A stretch of 64,000 bases of DNA from Lentinula raphanica (GCA_027919835.1 JANVFP010000028.1:248001-312000); one strand, 5' to 3'. Shown: positions 20,491 to 33,377, counted from the stretch's first letter. The notes: generated by a model not told the origin, from the letters alone. A program made the numbers and translations.

Positions 20491-23202
20491 CTACATACAA
20501 TTCTTCTGAAGCATGACCATCTGCACCATTGTTCAAAAGCAGCTCTATAATACTCCTGTGACCTCCAAAAGCTGCTGACTGCAGTGCTGTTCCATACTCT
20601 CCTTTTGAGGCATGAACATCTGCACCATTCCTCAAAAGCAGCTCTACAATACCCCTGTGACCTCCAAAAGCTGCTGACTGAAGTGCTGTTCCATACTCTC
20701 CTTCTGAAGCATGAACATCTGCACCATTGCTCAAAAGCAGTTCTACAATATCCCTGTGACCTTTTAAAGCTGCTGACTGAAGTGCTGTTCCATACTGTCC
20801 TTCTGAAGCATGGATGTCTGCACCATTGCTCAAAAGCAGCTCAACAATATTCCTGTGACCTCCAAAAGCTGCTGACTGGAGTGCTGTCCCATAATCTCCT
20901 TCTGAAGCATGAACATCTGCACCATTGCTCAAAAGCAGCTCTACAATATCTCTGTGGCCTCCAAATGCTGCTAACTGAAGTGCTGTTCCATATTGCTCTT
21001 CTGAAGTATAGATATTTGCATTATATTGTAAAAGAAGTTTTACAATATCCTTGTAACCTTCAGAAGCAGCTGATTCAAGTGGTTTTCCTTGTTCTCCTCC
21101 TGACATATTTATATCTGCACCATTTTGTACAAGGAGTTCCACAATATCTGTATGACCTCCCAACACTGCTCCTTGCAGTGCTGTTCCATACCTGTTTCCT
21201 ATAGCATTAACATCTGCACTATATTTCAGGAAGAGTTTGACCATATCCTTATGACCCTTGAATGCTGCTACTTGCAGTACTGTCCCATATATTTCTTCCT
21301 CAAAGTTGACATTTGCACCATGCTTCAGGAGAAATTCAATAATATTCATATAATCCCCAGACACTGCTTCTTGAAGTATTGATTCATATTGCTCTTGAGA
21401 TTCAATAGTTTCACTATCTTTTATAGATGATCCAGAACCTTCTATATGTAGCTGGCTGAGAATTGTATTTACCAATAGGTTCAACAGAGGTTGGATCACT
21501 GGTTGTGAAGTAGATGTTGGAAGACCCAAATAAGCATATATATAACCTAAGCATAGTAGAAATGTTCAGTATCTAGCTCAAAATAATATTATGTACACAT
21601 ATACCTTTGGATGTAATATTGTATTGGATGTTAGGCTGTCTAATTTGGATCCGATGAAGCAGCTCCTGAGTATCTGGCATCTTCAAATCATTCTATAAAG
21701 AACTTGTCAAATAAGTATAACTGCAACAGTAACTTTACTTACAGCTTGAATTAGAGCTGCCCAATCATCATCATGACTTATAGCAATATCTACTTGAAAA
21801 CTGCTCATATTGAATATATTTAAACTTTCCAAGAGCCAGTTATTGATTGTATCCAATGGATGATACACCTGTAGAATGGAACCATACTCAGCTTCTCATT
21901 CACCTTACCTATAAAAGACCAAACCTGAATATTGGGTATGTAATCTAACTCCACTGAATCATTTTCATCCTTGTATAAATGATAATCAGCTGTGGAAGAG
22001 AAAGATTGTGGTAAATGCCAATTGAACCATGCTGGTGAGTTTGAGGATTTTCTGCTTTCACTTTGGATCACTTTTGGATGCAGATGATCAAATTCAAGTT
22101 CAGAAATGTCTTTGACATTAACTGCCAGTTTCTGTTTCTTGCGCCAATTTTGCTTTATAGCAATTCTCAGGCCACGCAAAAAGACAGTCCCAGATTGTTG
22201 CCTATATGTATCATCTGCACCGCTTGATGATGCAGCAGATTTGGATGTCTGAAATTCATATTTTGGATGATGTCTGTTGTCTTTGGAGGCTTCAGGTATA
22301 AATTCCAAGTATATATTCTCGGGATTTGCCCCACTAAATGCAGCTACACCCCAAGCTCTTGCCTTGTCAAAGCCAGTAATGAGATACAGTGAATTATTGT
22401 TGATTCTGCGGCCTAATGGTCCACCAATATGCTGATACCACATGATTGCATTATCAGTAGCATAGTTGGCAAATGTTGCAAGTTGTCTATGGTCAACATG
22501 CTTTCCATCTTCTGGTAGAATCAGAAGAGCACCTTCAGATATTGTTGACTGAAAAGATAGTCCTTTCCCAAATTTCTTTGATAGTCCCTCAAACCTCACA
22601 TGAAATTTAGCTAACATAACAGGTGATAGTAATCATAGCACTCACTGATTCACTGGTGCCCGAGGCCGATGCATCTGGCTGGGATAGATGTGATTAATAT
22701 TACTAGAGATATGGCACATATCATATGTTGTGACTCCTTCATCAATGTCATCATCAGCAATGCCAGTAATGGGCTTGAAATCATCAGGGACTCTCCCCAC
22801 ATTCAGTGGGTGAGTTGCTTCATGGCAAACATTGAAGAGATAGTCAAATCCCCCTGAATCAGTAAGGATTCCAATATCTCCAATATGTACACCCTTCTCC
22901 TTGTAGATTCCAGGGAGACGTGCATTGTGTGATTTTGGTTCCCATAATGGATATCCTTTCCTACGAAGAAGCAACGATTGGGCATAAATCTGACTTTCAA
23001 CAAAGGGCAAGGATGTCCTATTCAGTGTGTGAGCATTCGGAGCTGAGGTCAAAGGGATACTAGGTGCATGAGGAGATCTTTCAGTTGGAGGATATGTATT
23101 CAAGGTTGAAGGGATAGTAGGTGCATTGGGAGATGTTTCGGAGGGAAGATGTATGTTGAATGAAGAGTCTCTGATATCAAAATGAGAAGCACCAGAGAAC
23201 AT
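20420..23202 (-). CDS. Ankyrin-array protein, copy 2 (855 aa)
   Basis: Five exons splice cleanly: 23202-22646, 22594-21925, 21868-21743, 21692-21605 and 21546-20420, giving 2,568 nt. Exons 3 and 4 are exactly as long as in copy 1 (126 and 88 nt). The N-terminal module (about 480 residues, family unnamed) includes KGVHIGDIGILTDSGGFDYL, CHEATHPLNVGRVP and DKARAWGVAAFSGANPEN. Nine ankyrin repeats of 33 residues follow. The last five (YGTALQSAAFGGHR, then IVELLLSNGADVHASEG) are almost identical, pointing to recent expansion. The final 18 or so codons come from low-complexity DNA, so the C-terminus looks truncated. The start at 23202 matches copy 1; an upstream in-frame ATG at 23337 is possible. 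No NACHT or NB-ARC domain was seen. No signal peptide. Confidence 0.8.
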
Positions 23203-26200
23203 TCTAGAAAGATGACACTTGAAATTAATTGTCTGAAACAAATTGATAGCAACTCGTACTGGGGAGCACCATGGAAATTGGTAGCTGCAGAGGTAGGAGG
23301 GGAAGTAGCCATGAGTGGGAATGGATGTGAGAGTCAAGAATCAAGATTGTTGCTGAAGCTCTTCACACGCCATGAGCATAAGAACGACACATATTCTAGG
23401 CTGGTGCTTATGAGATGTATTGGCTAATCAGAAGAGAGCTTCAGCGCTGGCTATTATCACATGAAAACAAGAAAACAAGATACATGAGAGAAAGAACTAT
23501 GGCCTTGTTGACAGTCCGAGGTCTTGGGAGTCAGAAATTTTGAAGAGAACAGAGTTCTTTGTTTTCTGAGCCTCTTGATCTGTCGGACTCAACACATGCA
23601 ATCCCATGGGATCTATCAACATTTGCATAAACCTAGCATTTGTTATTTCATAGTATCACAAAGATCGCGGGCACCAGTGCTTAATCATCCATGTAACCAA
23701 TGCATCGCTATAACTTTACAAAGTAACGACATCAAACCTTGCTGTCGAGTCTCGTTGTATTGTACCTAGCCGCCGTCTGAATCTCGAGAGCAGTCAGCAA
23801 GTTTGAGTGTGTGGATGTTTGTCGAAAGTGGGCCAACAGATTCGTCATAGGTAATCATACCTAGGGTCATTTCGATGAGTGTAGTTGGAGCGCTTGTTCA
23901 TGTTCACATCAGACTAAATCATCATTGCTCCTCGTTTAAACTTCCTAAGTATGTCAAAAGATGCATTGAGCGATTGGGTTTTATGAAAGGTGGAGCAATA
24001 GAGGCAGGGCAGTCTGCTTGGACTGTTTTTCGACACATGATCCATTTGTAATGAGACGGAGGGTGAATATCTCCCGTCAGCGAAGACAAGAACCGGTCTG
24101 ATAATGTGCCGGGATGTACGGTCGGAATTTGCTTCAACGCGGGACGATGATGTCAACGCACCTTCAACCGTTTGACCAGTCTCTTGGTCAACACTGCTAA
24201 CTTTATTCACGTCGTCCGCTGTGTGCTACGAGCCTCCTCAAAGGGTCTTCCAAACTTCTATGAGAGCAGTGTGCTAGAAGGAAGACAGTATCAAGTGTCA
24301 ACGACGGGTTCGACGATGATGCAGTAGAAAGACGACGGACCACATCTTTCAACCGCCTGCTTTTGAGTTCTTTGTATGCTGGATTGAAAACTTGTCTGAC
24401 ACGGTTGGAGTTTCCACGAACTGACATCCTTCGACTCAGTATCCTCGTCTTCGTGCTCTTCTTGGAAAGCGCTAGGAACGGGAGTTTAATTCCGCCTCGA
24501 ACAGAGCATACGGCTCCCAGACTTTGAAGTAATCGAAGGGAGTACTGAGAGAGATCAGTCATTCATAGAGCGACCGAGCCGTCTGGGCCCCGCCTCTTCC
24601 TCAATTTCCAGCTTCAGATCCGATGTAAGCCTTCTAGAGGAGCTCTGGCATGAGCAACGGCGACGTTCCTTTTGTTTCCAGCATCCATATTCGTTGAAGT
24701 TCTTCAAAGTCCTCCATCGGTTGCTTTGGGAGCTCGAAGAGCATTCGCTTGTCGTTCTTGAGCCTAGCCTGCGAAATACGACCAGCGTTTGACTTCGAAC
24801 CTTGGTTCGGCTGAGCTCAACAATTACCCCTCAGAGGACTTGTTCAAACGTTCATCAACAGCAGTGATCTACGAAGTTGGTCAGATCTACAACGTTTTCA
24901 AGAACAAAATCCAGATAGAGATACCTGGATCGCGACCTGGGGCGTGGGGTTATTGAGTCAGATTCAGTCTGTTGTACTATGAGAAAGATCTTTGCGTATC
25001 AACAGGCAGCTTTACCAGCCATCCAAACTCATCCGGTCCATGCTCTCGAGCGACGAGGGCGATCGAGGACGGTTATGAGGGATCAGAAGGATTGTTGAAG
25101 TTGTTGTTGGGGTTGTTGTTGGAATTGGAGGAATTGGAGGAATTGGAGCTGAAACAAGCAGGAGCACTGGGTGTCCCTGCTCCTGCTCGTGTTAGTAGAA
25201 ATAAGGGTGTGTATAGAGGTTGACTACGTTCAAAGAGAGGTTAGCCAACTTGCAAGTTGAAGTAGCACTGTATCAGAAACAAGAGTGTTTATGTAATTTC
25301 TTCGGCTTTCGGTCCGTTGCAAAAGAACTCTTCCAACTTTCACCACATTGGTGGTTTCAATCAACAGCTAGCTACGCTGATGAGCTCTGAGAGGAGCAAG
25401 GCGTCCTTGTCTTTTACAGCTACAACGTCTACAGGACTGGTCCTCTCTCTTCGTCTGCTTCCACAACGACGACGACGACGACGACAGGTACATAAGTACT
25501 ACAGGTTGAGGTAAAGCAGGGACAAAAGACCACGTCCCACTCCCGGTCGCAAACGCATTCTCAAACCCACACGCTCTCCCACTCCCCTCCCCTCCCCTCA
25601 ATCCCAACCCAGTTCAACTCAACGCTCCCAGCGCTCAACTCGCGTATGCATATATGAGCCGTTGCCTGATTCTTCCGATAATAGCAGTACATAATAGCCC
25701 ATCGATAACACCGACGGGTGAATCACCCGTACTCCTTAACCATCCACCCGATCATTATTCATACACCTAGTCATATTTGGGGAGGTACTCGACACACACC
25801 CCTTCCTACATCCCCACCCCCATTCAACCCATTCCCATACCGCCACGAGCCATCCCTACGCGCTTTCCTCCCGGTCGAGGTCGAGGCCGCCGTCGGTGTC
25901 GGTGACGGTGTGTAGTGAGGGCTCAAGGTAGGATGGGGTGTCTGGCTAGGATGGGGAGTTTCGAAAGTAACCCTTTTCCGAAAGTTAGTATACCTTCGTA
26001 AATCTCTCCGACTGCAGTGAAGCAACACGTCAAAGTGCTGAAAGCGAACGAGAACCATGTATTTCTCGTTCAAAAATATCACTACGATTAATAAAGAACT
26101 TTCTAAACCCAGAACAATCGAGACACCCCACAGTTGCACTTCAAGACAATATCAAAGGTATGTGTATGCAGCTTTCTTCTCAACTTCTCCTAGTTCGTCT

Positions 26201-26278
26201 CCTTCGACAATATCCAACATCGGAGTCGGTTAGTAGGTGCGTGTATCGGCCGCTAGCACATTATCCAATGGTATGTAC
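23203..26278. other. Long gap without a recognised gene
   Basis: Up to about 23,930 it resembles the flank of ankyrin copy 1. From 23,914 to 25,620 there are short open stretches on the minus strand (for example 24203-24562 and one near 24,650-24,790 reading FELPKQPMEDFEELQRIWML) broken by stops; they may be a decayed gene that I cannot name. A GAC/GTC-rich triplet run lies at about 25,464-25,490. Confidence 0.35.
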
Positions 26279-26745
26279 TTAGAGTTGCACGGGGACACAA
26301 CCGAGGGAGACAAGTCCACCTATAAGTGAGTGAAGATCAGCCAAGGCTTGGAATATACTGATGGTGTCATATTATCGCAGTGAACGGTCCCCACCATAGT
26401 TGTTATTGGTGCAACAGACGGCCTGCGCATTACTATAAAACATCCTCAGTTCAGCAGCAGTAAAATGAGCGACGCGTTGTCTTACCAGTCATTGCCGTTA
26501 AGAACACCGATGACAGAAATTGGGGAGCAAGTAATGCCAACATTGACGTTCAAGTCCTGGAGGACGATGCCAAGGAGCCCAAGAAGGGAAGACGCAGCAG
26601 TGCTGGTGGCCGGCTGGACGCTGTTACAGCATTGGAGAGGCCCAGTGGAGCAGCTACTCGCTGGCTCACCCCGAGACTCAGGGGTGGGCGTGGCGACCGC
26701 AAGGGTAGCGAGAACGGCAGAGACAAAGGCAAGTTTGAACTGCAT
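26279..26745 (-). CDS. Class I hydrophobin 1 (112 aa)
   Basis: Small secreted protein that self-assembles at air-water interfaces and coats hyphae or fruit bodies. Exons are 26745-26486, 26432-26395 and 26319-26279, with GT-AG introns of 53 and 75 nt; the total is 339 nt. A signal peptide ([18 protein letters not shown]) is followed by the eight-cysteine pattern: [41 protein letters not shown]. The spacing fits class I hydrophobins. Cys 5 is completed across intron 1. Another hydrophobin lies 1.1 kb away in the same orientation, so they are tandem duplicates. A TATA box sits about 100 bp upstream. Confidence 0.93.
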
Positions 26746-27879
26746 GACGACTAGGAGAGTATGAAAATTGGATGAAAGATTGGAGAGGTACTTGAACGAC
26801 AGTTATTGGTTGTTCGAGTGGGGAATAACCCAGGAAGTCCTTCTGGCTTTTATACGTTCTCTTGTCCAATGGCAGTTGTTTTTTCTTCGCCAAGCGGGCT
26901 GCCTGTACTATGTTTTTGTCTGTCCCCCCGTGTCAGAAAAAACATATCCTTTCAGTTTCGACGTCGTCGTGCAACGGAGCCTTCTTCGGATGCGTAGAAT
27001 AATCATCAAAACCCGTACAACTGACAGGTCGGGGTGGAAAACCATCTTCGGAATGATTCGACGACACACAATATGCTCTCAAAAGGAAACAAACATACAC
27101 CTAATAGGCATGTTTACGGGAGAGCTGCCAGCCTCGTTTAGCTCGTATTCTAGGGAACAGTCAATCAAGTGTGTGTTCAACGTCTGCTTCTTCGCTTTGG
27201 CCTTTTTTCGCGTTTGTCATCGATCACAAGAAGTTGTACTGAATAAAACACATAAGTCAAGACCGTGAGGCTGGTCCAACAGCTGACAACTAGCATGGCG
27301 CCGCGAACATGGCCTTCGGTATAAGACTGAACAGGGCTGTTCAAATTCTCGACGGACACGATGTATTATGATTAGGGAGTTGGCATCGGAGGCAAGTACG
27401 ACTCAGTGATTCTGAACGGCCCCGTCGTAAAAGCCTTGTCAATTATTCCTAGCAATTCACTAGTGACCATTTAGAAATTCTACTTTGCCATCCTCTCGGA
27501 TGCTCTTCAACAGAGTCTGATCGAGTTCAGTCTAAGTTACTGAGCTACAATCTTCTACGATTAGTGACGAATCCAGTACTCACTGTCAGAAATTTGAGAT
27601 CTCCCTGACTGGCGCGATCAGTAGCATCTGAAAGAAAGGCGCGCCACTGCAATTCAGAGGTTACGATATGTGTTTCTGATTTGCCAACAGATGTACAAAA
27701 CGTTTTTTCCACATTTTATTCAGACACAGCCCAAGCCCATCCTACAACCGTCCAATTTGAGAACATTTCATCGACACCGAGTCCGTCGTACTGAATCGAC
27801 GACGCCAGCAGCAGTCAAATTTGCATATTCGGAGTCGTCGAAGGATATGTTTGAGTTATGTCCTCCATCGCCCGAAGGC
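26746..27879. other. Spacer between hydrophobin genes
   Basis: Apart from the promoter of hydrophobin 1 (near 26,847), no gene is supported. Confidence 0.4.
26847..26854 (-). promoter_or_regulatory. TATA box of hydrophobin 1
   Basis: TATAAAAG on the minus strand, about 100 bp before the start codon. The same octamer precedes hydrophobin 2. Confidence 0.65.
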
Positions 27880-28303
27880 TCAAAGGATAGAAACACAGCT
27901 GATGGAGATGAGGTCACCTTGGAAGAATTGTCAGGATCAGTGCAGACGCGAATGAGGATTTGCTCACCATGGCTGTTATCTTCGCAGCAAGCGGTTTGGC
28001 CAGAGCTTCGAACGTTATGAGTATAGCTCAACCACGCAGCGTACTGAAAGTCAAAACTCACCAAGTGCCAGTGAGAGACGTGCAGCCAAGGCCGACATTG
28101 ACCAAGTCTCCGAGAACAATCCCGAGACTGCTGAGAATACCAGCGGCAGTGCCGTCAGAGGCGGGCACGATAGATTGGCAGCACTGGACGGGGCCAGTGG
28201 AGCAGCTGCCAGTGGCGGGTTCGGAACCTTCACCGCCAGGAGTAGGATTAGCGGCCACGAGAGCAGCGAGGGCGACAGAGACAAAAGCGACTTTGAACTG
28301 CAT
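27880..28303 (-). CDS. Class I hydrophobin 2 (105 aa)
   Basis: Exons are 28303-28062, 28005-27968 and 27917-27880, totalling 318 nt. Signal peptide MQFKVAFVSVALAALVAA, then eight cysteines: GSCSTGPVQCCQSI, GLGCTS, GTCSGQTACCEDN, SISCVSIL. The gene has the same three-exon layout as hydrophobin 1, including a 38-nt second exon and introns at the same places (inside Cys 5 and after the CC pair). The inter-cysteine loops differ, so the two proteins may coat different surfaces or stages. Confidence 0.93.
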
Positions 28304-29126
28304 GGTGGATGTTGGATATGAGGAGGTACTTGAACGGACGAGTTCGAGTTGGGAGAAATCCCAAATATTTGCTCAGCTTTTATACCTGTTTTTTGATGCC
28401 CTTCCTGTGGCACGTAGCATAGCATGAGCCGCAACAAATTTTGCAGAGGATGTCGCCCGCACTTGAGCTCGATGTTCAGAACCTCCAGCACCCGAGCGAC
28501 ATACTTTCAATCAGAGCGCACCGAAAAGACGCATCGTCATATTCCCGTCAAGAAAAATTAAGCGGTGAATGGAGAGGAGGAGGAACACATGCTTACTGGT
28601 CAAAATTGGAGCTCCTACTGACAGAGTAGGGTGCTTGAGGATAATATGACGATATTCCTGACGATAGTTCTGACGATAGTCTTCATGAATGTCCTTGTTG
28701 CTGTCAATTCGTGTCAGAAAAGGGTTCTGATATTTTCGCCAAGACATACCACGGTGGAGATCGAGCGAAATAACAGCGCGCGCAAAGACAAAAAAAGTCA
28801 CCTGGAGACTGGGATCGATAATCGATTGATCCCGAGCCTGAAGCTTGAAGCTTCAACTTAAAGGCCTAACCCCTCATGAGTCCCCGGGACACCCTCAGAA
28901 GGAAGCTCTCGAAGCGACTTCGACCAACCACATCCATAGTCCGCATCATGAAAGTCCATAGCATACAACATAGCACATTACAATTACATACCCGTACACA
29001 CGAGAAAAGTGATATAGGAATTAAACCGATTCAAGTCGTCAGTCTCTACACATAAGTAAGCATGGTTCGAAAAGCAATAGACGAGATATAATCATACTCA
29101 ATGATGTCCAAGCCAGTCCATCGTTC
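28304..29126. other. Promoter of hydrophobin 2 and 3' flank of MADS gene
   Basis: Contains the TATA box at 28,377. A short 12-bp repeat ('tctgacgatag') lies near 28,650-28,680. No gene recognised. Confidence 0.4.
28377..28384 (-). promoter_or_regulatory. TATA box of hydrophobin 2
   Basis: TATAAAAG on the minus strand, about 75 bp before the start codon. Confidence 0.65.
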
Positions 29127-32100
29127 TTAGCCATCCTTGGCCACTAAAGTCATTCCAATCTGCTCGCCTTGTCCGCGATCTCTGTCTTTTTCGTGTACAA
29201 CCTCTGAATTTTGTGTTTTTGTTTTCGACCCTGTTCGTTCCTTATACTTTTCCTTATCCCTGTCGCGATCGGAGCTAGACTTTGATTTTGTGAATTTTGG
29301 TAGCTTTCTCGGTCGCTCAGTCGTTCCCGGTTTTTCATCTACGCTGTCGGCACCTACACCTCTCCCGTCCCTCCCGCTCTGCGCATCGGTCAACGACGCA
29401 GGAGAGTCTGGTATAACAACCACCTCTTTCTCTTTTCCTTTCTCTTTCTCCTTGCCCTTCTCCATCCGTCGTTTCTTCGAAACAGGCAACGTCTCCAACA
29501 AAACACTGTCGACTTCCATTTTGTCGTCCATGTTCATATGGCTACCTATGAGATCCAAACCGAAATCCATACTGTTCAGATCCACATCCAATTCGGGAGG
29601 TATTGACATGGACATCGAAGACATGTTCGCGGTAGGCAGCGTAGGTATAGAATGCATCCCGGCTAACGAACCTACACCTCCAAACGATGGATCTACAGCA
29701 CGATCAGGTCGTCCGCCGGGGTGACCCGAACCAGAACCAGGTCTGGGTTTAGGACCTGAGGCGGATTGTGGATCATTTTCAAGCCCGTTCCCACCAAGCC
29801 CGCTGAAGACGTCTGCGAGCATCTGTCTATCGAGCGCCGCAGTATTCTCGATCCCACCGAAAGGATCTCCACCGCGTAGAGCGTCGGTGTTCATGGACGT
29901 GTTCATACTGAATGGAGCGTGCGAACCGAAAGCGCCGGAACTACCTCGACCCCAAGACGTAGGAGATGTTGTGTTGAGGCCAGAGAGGGAGGTAGCAGCT
30001 ACAGGTCCAGTCGACAGGAAGTCGAGCCATGTAGTGTCTGCAGAGGATAGACCAGCGGGGAGATTGAGTTCGGAGGCGAACGGGGGTGAAGATAATGACG
30101 GGCCTGGACCTATCGGATCAAAGTTTGGTATGAGACGAAGTTGGTTCTCTGTGCAATTGAGGTTGGAGAAACACTTACCAGCATCTTTTGCACCAGGCCA
30201 CTCCAACGCCAATGGCTGATTTGTTGAACCAGGTTGACGAACCCCAGTTGGTCCGCGCCGTGCGTGTGACGAAGAGCTGTTCTCCACAGCATCCAAGAAC
30301 GCTACAAGATCACCAACATCATCCGCTTTTTCCTTGCCCTTGTCTTGTTCTGTTCCCGACCCTACTACTGGAGAACCAGACGAACCAACACCTGCACCAG
30401 ACGATGACCGCCTCAGCAAATCATGGCGATCATGCTCCCGATCTCGTGAAGAATGGTCTTGCGACATATCTGTCGAGTCGTTGTGGTCCCTCGAGTCTCT
30501 GGGTTCTCTCGGGTCCCGTGGTACCAACGAATGAGACGACGGTCGATGAAACATATTATGTGGGTGTCCAGGGTGCAACGAATGATGTAGATGAATCGGG
30601 AGCGGCTCTCCATGGGCGTGAGCAGCCTGCAAGGCAGCCAACCGTTCCCGTCTCTGGATAAGCTGCTGTTGATGCTGTTGGTGAAGCATCATCTGCTGGT
30701 ACATCATCCGTGCGCCGACTGCAGGGTTAGCATTCGGATTGTGGTTGTCGAGGTCGGGAGTGCGTAGGTCGAAGTTTCGAGGATCGCGCGGATCACGGAT
30801 GTCCCGAAAGTCTTCAGGACCTGGTCCGCGAAGGTCCACTCCAAGGCTGCGGAGTGTGTTGATAGCATCAATGCGGTCCATGCCACGCAAGGCATTGAGG
30901 TCAATCGACCCTACACTGGAACCAAGTGGTCCAATACTGTTGAGATTGTTGAGGCTATTGAAAGCACGCATTTCCCGAAGGTTGTCAAAGTTGCCGATAT
31001 TGAGGGCACGTAAGTCTCGGAGATCATTGATATCACGCAAACCTCGGATACTTCTGAGGTCTCGCATGTCGGTGAGGGCACCGAGTGGGTTGGGACCATT
31101 CGGATTTCTGGCGCTCAAATCGAGATGTGACGAGGAGGAAGATGAGGGAACAGTTGAGCCAATCGAAGGTATACCGAACAGATCAAGGTCGACATTTGGA
31201 CGCGAGTTCGATGAGAATGCATATCCAGAGTCAGTAATAGCCGCTCGGTGCTGTTGTTGTAAGAACGACGGAGGTAGATGTCCAATAGAGGTAGGCGAAC
31301 GGCTTCGACTACGAGAGCGGCGATGGATGTCACCAGCTATGTGTGAATGGGGACGTTTGCGTGAACTATGGGTTGGAGATTTGCCCCGGCCTGTTCGATC
31401 TTGATTAGACTCGTCTTTGCTTCCGCCGGGTGTAGGAGGAGGGCTCAGTGCTTTAGAGTCTGGTGGTACAGCTCCTTTGGACTTGGAACTCGAAGGATCA
31501 TCACCGTCGTCGTCGTCGTCATCCGGATCGCCTTCACCGTCGTCGACTTTGGCTGCTGGGCCCCCTGAAAAGTCGTGAGGTCCACGACAATCTTTCTCGC
31601 CAGAGAACTGCATGGGAGCGTCAGTAATGTTCTTGAGAGGAGTACAAAGGATAAAGCGTACTCTGACGTGTCGCTTGACGATGTCTCGAACGTCGGAGGA
31701 GGCATATTCGTATAGTTTTTCGTGCTGACCAGGCTTTTCATCTGTGTGCAGCGTGAAATTCAATTATCAATCGTGAGCAGAGCGCAACAAACGACTCACC
31801 GAAGATGATGACCGCGACGTCCACACTACATAGCACGCCTAGCTCATATGCCTTTTTGAACAGCCCATTTTTTCTCTTTGAGTAGTTGTTGCCGAGAAAG
31901 ATGATGATGGTTGTAGTCAACGTTGTTGATAGTTGTTTTCAACGTTGTTGTTGATGATGACGAGCATATGATGAAAAGCGTTGGAGAAGACAGCAAGAGT
32001 TATAAGGAGGACCAGAAGCGATAATAATAGAATCAGCGACCCAGAAATGAGATAAAACGAGAATGCCAAGCCCAAGTCCAGGGCGCCCCCAAGCCAAAGA

Positions 32101-32352
32101 GTAGCCAAAAATAATTCTTGACAAAATCCACGTTGTAAAGTAACCCTCACCTTCAAAAACGTTACTGAACGATTTCTCTCGTGCTGTCAAGTTACTTGGT
32201 GAGCTTTCTTTCGCAAATCATCATTCATGAGTAGCAGTAGCAAGAAAACGAGGCCAACTTCGGCCAAAGCTTATACTGTAATTTCTTGTGGAGAAGGACT
32301 AAAAGTAACCACTAACCGTGATAGGTTGAATCTCTATCTTCCTTCTGCCCAT
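29127..32352 (-). CDS. MEF2-type MADS-box transcription factor (Rlm1-like, 878 aa)
   Basis: Exons are 32352-32317, 32183-32151, 31875-31800, 31741-31662, 31607-30179 and 30109-29127; the sum is 2,637 nt. The first exons encode [43 protein letters not shown] and [20 protein letters not shown]. That is a complete MADS domain plus MEF2 region, split by four introns. Family members bind CTA(A/T)4TAG-like sites as dimers; yeast Rlm1 acts below the cell-wall MAP kinase, so a wall-integrity role is possible but inferred. The rest is disordered: acidic, Ser-rich and His/Gln-rich, with an odd stretch of Arg-Asp-Leu repeats at about residues 240-345 and a Lys-rich tail. The fifth intron is 69 nt, a multiple of three without a stop, so it could be retained. 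Confidence 0.88.
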
Positions 32353-33377
32353 CGTCTAAAGCTTCGTCGGTGATAGTGATTGGACTTGCGGATGAACGAC
32401 GAGATTTGAGGGAGGTGCGAGCACGAAGCCAATGAAACTCCCAAGATACACTTTGAGGGGCTCAATATTACACCGACAAACCCGTATTCGGATCACTTGC
32501 AGCCATCTTGGCCGGCTACTGCCGATCCCAAAAACTGCGGTTGCGGCCCAGTCCGGTTTCACCCCGCTTGCTGCCGGCATCACAGGGCCCTGCCGGATCA
32601 ATTGCCACGTGGAAACTTTTCCTCCTTTTGTCGACTCAGTGTCGACTCCTTCATTCTATGTACAGGATGCAACTGATGCAGCGTTTATCATCATCATGTT
32701 CAATTTATATACGCCAATCACCACGATCGTAAACGACTCATACCAGCTCATACCGGCTCAGCTTGCTCAAGACGGTTAAACCCTGGGGCCTGGCATGATG
32801 ATGGATGTCTATCACTCCGAAGTCGAAGGAGGATTCAGTAAGTGGGCTTTGCAGGGCTTGAGCTACGTGGGATAGGTCAATCCAACCCCGCAATGGCTTG
32901 GTGCAACAAACGCTCATCAGCTGCCATCGCAGATTCTTGTCCTTCAATCGCCAAGGTAGAGAAAGTCTGTCCCAGGTCTGTCCCTAGCATGGTATCTCCT
33001 TGCATATCACGCAGAAGCTCATCCTCGTTCGATTGTAAGGTGCTCCATCCACGCGCAGAGTCCACGCCGCCTCAAAGGATCGAAAGAATGATCCTCAAAT
33101 GAGAGGTATCAACTGATCTACACGTTTGTGTCCGGGGCCAGTTGTTAACATCGCTTGTCATTCAGCTTGAAACTCTTGTAGACTTGCTTTCGTATTCTTA
33201 CGACGAGTCAGGACGCTCGCATCAGCTATGAGCGCCATTGTCTCGCTCCACCGAACTAATTTCTTACTATCATGGAAGGCCTTGTTCGTTTAAAATGCTT
33301 AAAAGGAATGGGATCACTTCCTCCAGGAGATGAATTCCAAATTTCCCCTCCCCTACGCAAGAAGATCAGACAGTATC
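32353..33377. other. Divergent promoter region, MADS and 7-TM genes
   Basis: The two genes are transcribed away from each other. A minus-strand open stretch (33,065-32,877, with GWSTLQSNEDELLRDMQGD) has coding-like composition but no flanking exon that I can join, so I do not call it a gene. Confidence 0.35.

Noticed and set aside
20584..21204. Plus-strand open frame of 206 codons rich in Leu and His
   Set aside because: It is the antisense shadow of the ankyrin array; the repeat period keeps several frames open.
29137..31568. Plus-strand open frames up to 221 codons
   Set aside because: Antisense shadows of the low-complexity MADS protein.
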